Source: Rodentolepis nana (Eukaryota; Platyhelminthes; Cestoda; Cyclophyllidea; Hymenolepididae). Taken from it: 10,793 nt of DNA. The notes under the pieces were generated by a model. That model had not been told where the DNA came from. It ran no database searches and saw nothing but the letters and a program-made list of their open reading frames with translations. The stretch spans positions 1-10,793 of the forward strand of contig UZAE01001972.1 of the NCBI GenBank assembly GCA_900617975.1, in the 5' to 3' direction. The position numbers were made by a program, and so were the translations under genes. Positions within the stretch are counted from its first letter, which is position 1, and each line of letters begins with the position of its first letter. Below are positions 5,841-10,793 of this stretch, piece by piece.

Positions 5841-8644
5841 GTATCAAGCTATTTATTTCAATAGGCATTTTATTATTTTTCTTTACCAGAGTATATACGG
5901 AACAGAGAATGGATATTTTTGGCCTATTACTATAACAAATGGCAGTTGTCATTATGATAACGAATTGGTCGGGACACCATGTAAAAGGCATAATGGTAAT
6001 GGTTTTCTGTAAACCTTTCATTACAACTTTACATTTTTCATTACGGTTACATGAACATAACAATAGATGACATTGATATATTTAATGGACTGGCAGTCTA
6101 TGGATCCGACTATGCATGCTTTGCCAAATTTGTCCCATACTGCCAATTCCAAGCCGTTAAACGAAGTTTGACGTAATGAAGTGTAACGGGGTACTAACTA
6201 ATATTATTTTTAAATTGATATTTTGGTTATTTGCATGGAAACCAATATCCCAAGTGTCGTTTCCGTTTGTCAGGTTTCAGCAAGGAATGAATTCTGTAAA
6301 AATAAACTTTTCCATTAATGGATCGAAATCCACCTTCCTGTAAGTTTGTTTTCAACTTCATTACAAATGTTAATAATTTGGGTTTTGCTTATAATTCATA
6401 ATTAAATGTTCACTACGAGAAAAAAAAGTGGGAGACTAAGAGCTTTTAATCAATTCAATTAAGGAACTTATATCATAAATTATAATGCTTTCAATTTGTA
6501 TGTAATTTGCGAATTCACTCATTGCCAATTATTTCATTCAGTGAAATTGTTATATATTTAATTAATAAACATGTTTTCCAAATTATGTTAGCTTTTAAAT
6601 GAATAGAGATTTGCCTATTTAAGTAATCTCACAATTGATTAATTGAATCATGCCAGAGTAAAAATACTTTTAACTCTATATTGATAATATCAATACTTCA
6701 TGTTGTTTAAGGTGAAGTTGGACAGGAACAATATAAAGGTTTGCTTATGGAATGGAAAGAATGTTGCTCAGTTTCAATCTCAAAATTACTGCAGTGGGTC
6801 AATTTGAATTTCATAGATTACGTAATTCATGTGATTCAATGACACTGTTTTAATTCCAAAGAAAACTTTGCTGAAAATGCAGAAATGGATCAGTTGGATA
6901 CTACACTTGAATATTATCGAATCGGAAGTGAAACAAGCACACATTTTCTTTATGTAGTAAAAAAGACATGTGGGAGTTAGTGTTTACCGGACTGCAGACG
7001 GTATGTCTATTTTTTGATTTTGCTCATCTATCTTTTTGCTAATTTGCCGTTCACAAAGATTTGCTTTCTGTTTAGGTGTGTCACCTGATATAACGGAATG
7101 CAAAAGTTGGTTCTTTTCTGTTTGGTGAGATATTACTGTTTTGGAAATTGAGGCCAGAAAAGATATGATATCTTTCTGCAAATATGAGATCCTTAGAACA
7201 TCCTATTCAATAGCTTATGTCGGGGTTAATGTAGAAATATGCCAATTTTTCTCATGATGAACTAAAATTGAAACTCCATTAAAGAATTTGGCTGTCCCCA
7301 TTTGGAAATTATCTTAAAATATAATTTTTCAGTAATTTTTGAATTAAAATCATTGAAATCATAAAGATCGTTTTATTTAAACTTTAGCCATATATTTTCA
7401 TAAATACTAAAGAAGTAGCAAGCCATAAATTTATTTAAAATATTTGGAAAAGATGGTTTATAACTTTCGGTTTAAGCATTTTTAAATTGACTTAGGAATT
7501 AATATTGTATTTGACACTAATATAATATTTAATAAACATATTTGAATTAGCATAGAAAACATAATATTTATTTTAAAATAATTGAAAAGATAGAAAAGTC
7601 ATCTTGATGCATGAAATTGCATTCAATAGCCAAATTTGTTAATTTTCAGAATACAAGCAAGAAACAACAACAAGCAGCGGTGAGTCCACATGATATAAAA
7701 TAATTGTGGAAAATTTAAAAGCGCACCATGTTTAGATAATTGACGTCATTTAAGAGTAATTTTTTAAATTTAATTAAGTCAATTTATTACTCTATTTTAA
7801 TTTCGCATCATTTTGATACAGTTGGATTCACTGTTTATCTTTATTTCAAAACAATAAATGAATCCAAGTTTTCAATTTGATGCTAATCTTGGAAAAATAC
7901 TGTTCAAAATATGTGATGTCAAAATATTGATGTTAATGCAGAATAAACGTTTCATAACTTTTAAACTATGGCAGGTAGGGTTAAGTCTTAATCACAGATT
8001 TTGGAGCAGCTTAAAGCTTATTTAGATAAGCCAGTAGGCTAAAATATATGAAGATATATTTTATTTTAGTTAATTTCTTACCAGTCTTTCAACTGAGTTT
8101 ATTATTTTGTTTGTAATGATTAATTGAATGTATTTAATATGGGTAATCACAATAGATTTGATGGACTTCCTTTAACACAATTTTGACCTTCAAATTATCC
8201 TACACTTCACAATAGGTTTTGCAATAGCATGCATATTTTATAGCAATTTATTTTAATTTGAGTACGGTTTGTAATCGTTCCAATGTATGAACAAGTAACA
8301 ACAACAAGCCAGGGTAAATAATTACGTAGTAGTCTTTCAACTAGAATGATAAATTTAATATACTCAATTTCAGTAACTTGTATATAGATCTGATATTTGT
8401 TTCATTCAATATAATAATGCTCTAACATTTATCTTATTCTAAAAAATAGGTTGCACAATTACATATATATTCTCAAGCAAGTTGCTTTGTCTTACGAAAG
8501 CATTTGTAAGTTTTCCTTCAACCATTAACTGGACATAGGTTTTACTTCATTTAGTTGCCTTTGGAATCTCTCTATGGATTACTCAATGAATGGCACATTT
8601 CAGAATTCATTAACAAATTTTCCAAGCCAGAAAATAGATTTTAA
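5685..8644 (+). CDS. Spliced gene for an unrecognised secreted, cysteine-containing protein (about 283 aa)
   Basis: Best exon model: 5685-5840, 5890-5995, 6067-6172, 6274-6339, 6726-6793, 6883-6975, 7076-7105 (optional), 7650-7679, 8263-8313, 8450-8505, 8555-8644. Every intron is GT-AG and every junction keeps one frame open; total 852 bases, 283 codons plus TAA. Residues 1-15 (MITFLFVFTLLQLNA) form a signal peptide, so the product is probably secreted. Mature-part cysteines fall at about 29, 72, 83, 105, 113, 151, 167, 197, 207, 237 and 249, and sequons at 69, 134 and 138. No other long hydrophobic segment is seen, so a membrane anchor is unlikely. I do not recognise the family and assign no function. 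The start is the first ATG that gives a signal peptide; an upstream noncoding exon is possible. Exons 1-6 are better supported than 7-11, since the latter are short and chosen partly on frame. Confidence 0.68.
5890..5995 (+). CDS. Main gene exon 2, with two possible donors
   Basis: It encodes residues 53-87 plus one base, including YFWPITITNGSCHYD with a sequon (NGS) and cysteines at 72 and 83. The acceptor is TTTACCAG. The chosen donor is ATG|GTAATG at 5996. A second donor, CAT|GTAAAA at 5981, is 15 bases upstream in the same phase and would drop five residues, including the second cysteine. Confidence 0.65.
6067..6172 (+). CDS. Main gene exon 3
   Basis: It enters in phase 1 after acceptor AACAATAG and leaves in phase 2 at GAC|GTAATG. 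It encodes DIDIFNGLAVYGSDYACFAK and onward through VPYCQFQ, with cysteines at 105 and 113. The following intron (6173-6273) carries a TACTAAC branch-point-like motif at 6192-6198. An alternative pair (donor 6166, acceptor after 6254) is also in frame but has a poor pyrimidine tract. Confidence 0.65.
6274..6339 (+). CDS. Main gene exon 4 (66 bases, phase 2-2)
   Basis: The acceptor is pyrimidine-rich (TTTCCGTTTGTCAG) and the donor CCT|GTAAGT is close to consensus. It encodes FQQGMNSVKINFSINGSKS with two sequons (NFS and NGS). The exon is a multiple of three and symmetric. The intron after it is 386 bases (6340-6725) and shows nothing else recognisable. Confidence 0.68.
6726..6793 (+). CDS. Main gene exon 5
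   Basis: It follows acceptor TTGGACAG, enters in phase 2 and leaves in phase 1 at GCA|GTGGGT. It encodes NNIKVCLWNGKNVAQFQSQN and then Y-C, with cysteines at 151 and 167. An AG 14 bases upstream (6710-6711) would cause an immediate stop, which selects the chosen acceptor. Confidence 0.63.
6883..6975 (+). CDS. Main gene exon 6 (93 bases, phase 1-1)
   Basis: The acceptor is AAATGCAG and the donor GGA|GTTAGT. It encodes a strand-rich stretch ending YRIGSETSTHFLYVVKKTCG, with a cysteine at 197. If the donor is not used, the frame ends at TAG 6978-6980 after one more serine, which would be a natural short isoform end (about 199 residues). Confidence 0.63.
7076..7105 (+). CDS. Main gene exon 7, optional 30-base micro-exon or alternative last exon
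   Basis: The acceptor TTTCTGTTTAG is strong. The frame reads VSPDITECK; a weak phase-1 donor, AAA|GTTGGT, at 7106 makes a 30-base symmetric exon. Otherwise it runs on through SWFFSVW to TGA at 7126-7128, an alternative C-terminus of about 215 residues. Skipping it also keeps frame, because exon 6 ends and exon 8 begins in phase 1. Which form is used cannot be told from sequence. Confidence 0.42.
7106..7649 (+). other. Long intron of the main gene (between exons 7 and 8)
   Basis: AT-rich, with no open frame of note on the plus strand. It includes the alternative exon 7 stop (7126-7128) and possible poly(A) signals ATTAAA (7278-7283) and AATAAA (7531-7536) that could end a short isoform. No repeat is recognised. 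Confidence 0.4.
7650..7679 (+). CDS. Main gene exon 8, 30-base micro-exon
   Basis: It is bounded by a textbook acceptor (TTAATTTTCAG) and donor (GCG|GTGAGT). In phase 1 it reads YKQETTTSS, a polar threonine/serine-rich peptide suited to O-glycosylation (inference). Its 28-base 3' part resembles the end of exon 9 (21 of 28 bases). It is flanked by introns of 544 and 583 bases. Confidence 0.55.
7680..8262 (+). other. Long intron of the main gene (between exons 8 and 9)
   Basis: AT-rich and without a convincing further exon. A 12-base segment AGTCTTTCAACT at 8083-8094 recurs just after exon 9 (8332-8343), possibly a trace of local duplication. Confidence 0.35.
8263..8313 (+). CDS. Main gene exon 9, 51 bases, phase 1-1
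   Basis: The acceptor AATTTGAG follows a T-rich tract and the donor is AGG|GTAAAT. It reads RFVIVPMYEQVTTTSQ. The last 28 bases resemble exon 8, giving Y-x-Q-x-T-T-T-S in both. It keeps the phase-1 chain intact between exons 8 and 10. Confidence 0.5.
8450..8505 (+). CDS. Main gene exon 10
   Basis: It enters in phase 1 after AAAAATAG and leaves in phase 0 at the strong donor TTT|GTAAGT. It reads CTITYIFSSKLLCLTKAF, with cysteines at about 237 and 249. The next intron is only 49 bases (8506-8554). Confidence 0.52.
8555..8644 (+). CDS. Main gene last exon with TAA stop
   Basis: The acceptor is CTTCATTTAG. It stays open for 29 codons from phase 0 (LPLESLYGLLNEWHISEFIN, then a basic polar tail) to TAA at 8642-8644. 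An AATAAA lies 37 bases beyond the stop. The amphipathic tail is probably helical (inference). Confidence 0.52.
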   Translation: MPLESLYGLLNEWHISEFINKFSKPENRF

Positions 8645-8680
8645 TTAAAATTAATTTCAAAATATGGAAAACGATGGTCA

Positions 8681-8686
8681 AATAAA
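8681..8686 (+). terminator. Poly(A) signal AATAAA for the main gene
   Basis: Canonical hexamer 37 bases after the predicted stop. AT-rich DNA contains many such hexamers, so it is the position just after the open frame that gives it weight. Confidence 0.45.
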
Positions 8687-8890
8687 TTTGAAACTGAAAT
8701 TATTGCAACATGCAAAATTTCAATTTTTCCACCTGTTGAACTCCTGCCAATAGTTTATTTGTACAAGTTTTCAAATTGATCCATCGCCAACATCAATGTC
8801 AATCTGCATTGTTTAGAATATATAAACTACTTTTTGGAGAAAAGATCTCTGGAGAGATTCAATTAATAGAATGCGTATAATGGTAGACAT

Positions 8891-8904
8891 TTAATTAAAT
8901 TATT
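8891..8904. repeat. Target-site duplication, left copy
   Basis: TTAATTAAATTATT, identical to 9210-9223 on the other side of SINE-like copy 2. Confidence 0.85.
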
Positions 8905-9209
8905 TATTTTTATTAAATTACAGGCGTTCTGATAGTTATCGTTAGCCCTTTAGTTGACCTCAGGCTTCACAGTGAGGAAGGAACATCAAAGTGGAAAAAC
9001 TGTCGAGAGGGGGGGGGGGAACAGAAGAGCGCTTCATAGACGAAGGTAGAAAAATGTGAGGTGAGTGCTGTGGAATTAGTCGAATATGATATACAATGGG
9101 GTGAGGGTAGTTGGAAGTCAGAAGTCAACCGACAGATAATTGACTTTTTGCCGTATGAATATACGTTGTCTAGGGTGCACCACGTGGAGGTAAGTCTATC
9201 GCACACCCC
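8905..9209 (-). mobile_element. SINE-like retroposon, copy 2
   Basis: Same family as copy 1. On the minus strand it begins GGGGTGTGCGATAGAC and ends AATTTAATAAAAATAAA, an A-rich tail typical of target-primed reverse transcription. A perfect 14-base duplication flanks it. It carries a run of eleven G (9009-9019, plus strand) absent from copy 1. A 79-codon minus-strand frame (8967-9206) lies inside; its start, MCDRLTSTW, aligns in frame with the LINE piece VRDRHTSKW, so it may be a coding relic rather than a gene. It lies about 200 bases beyond the poly(A) signal of the main gene. Confidence 0.78.
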
Positions 9210-9223
9210 TTAATTAAATTATT
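9210..9223. repeat. Target-site duplication, right copy
   Basis: TTAATTAAATTATT, identical to 8891-8904; it abuts the 5' head of copy 2 (minus orientation). Confidence 0.85.
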
Positions 9224-10793
9224 GAAGCCTGGTAATTATGCACTCAATACCAATTAAATAGAACAATTAAATTAACTTAATGCATCGACATGAAAATGTT
9301 TTTTTGCTCATTTGAATGAGACACGTGTTTTAAAATTTGCTGCAACTATAATAAAAGGCGATTTTATACCGACCGACTAAATAGATAGATACGATTAAGC
9401 TTGTGGATCAAAGCGAATAATGATTTTCATGAAATGTTTGCTACAGAAACAAATAATTAGAGTAGTTTTCCTTCTCGGATCTATATACAGTTTTTATAGG
9501 TTTTAACTTCGGCGATTTGAATTGTTACTCTCCAAACAATAATTTGATTAAATCCTTAAAACTTTCTTTCCCCTTTTTGGGTAAGTTTTGTCACTGATCC
9601 GAGACACTTCAAAAGGCTTAAATTACTTTCAATTGCATAGTATGGCAGCTGAACAAGACATTTCTCTTAAAGTGCCCAAATTCAGTTTTCTCGGCTGTGT
9701 GATTAAACAGTGTGCTTATTGATATAAAATGCTTCACAGATATTGCCTCTGGTCGCCATGACCTGGGACGTGTTTGCAATGAATACATGTAGTTTTGCAA
9801 CCTTTTTTAATTCTTTTGTTTATACAATCATTTGTGCATTAATTTTACTTCTTATTTCGCATTTCGCAGCCTCGGACCTTATTTAATCTACATCTTTTCA
9901 TTATGCCTTTACTTACCTTGAAATCACTAAAAATAATAATGAGTTGTTTCACAAATGGTGACTTTTATAAAGTGATCATTTTAAGACAGATTATATTTCC
10001 AACATCCGTCTCAATGTGTTTCTCTCAACCGTGTTTTCCGTTTATCCGAATTTGTCTAAAATGCTAGTGTGTATAGTAACAGCCTAATTAATTAATACGA
10101 GAACGGATATTGCCTTCAGGTTGATATTACTCTCAAATTCTCCGCATTAATCACTGATTGGAACCAAATAAACTGAAATAGTTGATAATAGGTAAAATGT
10201 TGATTAAATAAGACAGTGGACCATACTTAGGCTCATTCAAATTTTATTTGGCTCAGTTGACTATATTTGATTCCATTTCATTAATTATTGAGCATTGAAC
10301 ACCTAGGTGAATGAATGTCTTACATTTTATTAAAGCATTCAAATAAAAATAATTTTACTTCGATTAGATTTATTGAAAATGGTGTTTTCTTATCTTTAAA
10401 ATAAAGTTATACACGAACACTGAAGTTCCTTTCAAAAGCCTTAATAATTCCCTCATTTACGTTATGATATCGAGAATGAATGGCAAGAATTAACTTGGAT
10501 TGTGAAATAGAATGAGTTGCGTCAGCTATCAACACAAGAAGCTAGTGCTCTGTTTGTGTAACCAAGAAATGCTGATATCAGTCAGTTTTCAAAACTTTAA
10601 CCATTGGAATAGGTTTGTCAAAGGCCACATTCTCTCTTATTTGTTTCGACATCGCCCCTAATTTTCAAAGGGGTTGAAGACCAAACCATTTTAAACCAAT
10701 TTTATTTTATGGTTTTGAAACAAATGTACCACATAAAATTTCCCTACATTTTAGGTTGGCACCTAAGTCATTGCCGATTTCAAATAAGAAGGC
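9224..10793. other. AT-rich intergenic stretch to the window end
   Basis: Only weak exon-like pieces were seen: the small frame at 9642-9722 and a 19-codon stretch after an acceptor-like CCTTCAG (10120-10176, reading VDITLKFSALITDW). Neither is joined to anything. Confidence 0.35.
9642..9722 (+). CDS. Possible 26-codon small frame
   Basis: An ATG in good context (A at -3, G at +4) opens MAAEQDISLKVPKFSFLGCV and ends at TGA after six more codons. The length is well within chance. The segment just downstream, about 9739-9785, is richer in GC than the surroundings and might be a repeat or exon remnant. Confidence 0.12.
   Translation: MAAEQDISLKVPKFSFLGCVIKQCAY

Noticed and set aside
5821..6012. 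Plus-strand 63-codon open frame treated as its own gene
   Set aside because: It is exon 2 read backwards through intron 1; the first 23 codons are intronic or in the wrong frame of exon 1.
5818..6063. Minus-strand 81-codon open frame
   Set aside because: It is a shadow of exons 1 and 2 of the main gene on the opposite strand.
6984..7181. Minus-strand 65-codon open frame
   Set aside because: It is antisense to exon 7 and its introns, shows no domain, and the plus-strand reading has splice signals and frame continuity.
7125..7650. Splice from the donor at 7125 to exon 8
   Set aside because: It would create a TGA stop at the junction, so exon 7 either ends at its own stop, uses the donor at 7106 or is skipped.
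2689..9345. Similar words beyond both SINE-like copies (CACATGTTTTAAAA at 2689 and CACGTGTTTTAAAA at 9322)
   Set aside because: They are short and AT-rich, at different distances from the repeats; chance is likely.
9618..9800. Minus-strand 60-codon open frame
   Set aside because: No motif, signal or splice support; the length is within chance.
10655..10673. CCCCT/AGGGG hairpin with a 9-base loop
   Set aside because: The five-base stem is too short to indicate a functional element in eukaryotic DNA.
1..10793. tRNA, rRNA, CRISPR array, hammerhead core or schistosome spliced-leader gene
   Set aside because: No matching conserved cores were found by eye on either strand.

Overview
The window looks like AT-rich animal nuclear DNA: long low-GC stretches, short GT-AG introns, decayed non-LTR retrotransposon pieces and an (AT)n microsatellite. 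There are no prokaryotic operons. Several very short introns at the 5' side of the main gene (49, 71 and 101 bases), small exons and the style of the endonuclease-type LINE fragment fit a flatworm, most likely a schistosome-like blood fluke. That assignment is inference; no sequence search was possible.

The main content is a plus-strand spliced gene at 5685-8644 that single-frame ORF calling misses. Ten or eleven small exons join in frame through GT-AG introns into one open reading frame of about 283 codons (273 if one optional 30-base exon is skipped). It starts with a signal peptide, carries regularly placed cysteines and N-glycosylation sequons, has no clear membrane segment, and ends in TAA 37 bases before an AATAAA. 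The back half uses very small symmetric phase-1 exons (30, 30 and 51 bases), two of which share a Y-x-Q-x-T-T-T-S peptide and look like duplicates. I do not recognise the protein family.

The other clear elements are retrotransposon remains. A minus-strand endonuclease fragment of a LINE (about 4030-4757) is dead: it has internal stops, a substituted catalytic motif and a 31-base segment present three times. Two minus-strand copies of a roughly 310-base SINE-like repeat (2161-2481 and 8905-9209) are flanked by target-site duplications, a perfect 14-base one at the second copy. The 5' head of these repeats matches 25 of 29 bases of the LINE fragment where its endonuclease begins, which suggests a common origin.

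Layout: 1-632 no gene seen; 633-1039 two weak open frames; 1040-1753 nothing clear; 1754-2089 two candidate exons of a second gene; 2148-2494 SINE-like copy 1; 2495-3699 AT-rich intergenic; 3700-3730 (AT)15; 3916-4757 LINE remains and a small minus-strand frame; 4758-5684 intergenic, probably including the promoter side of the main gene; 5685-8686 main gene; 8891-9223 SINE-like copy 2; 9224-10793 intergenic with only very weak exon-like pieces.
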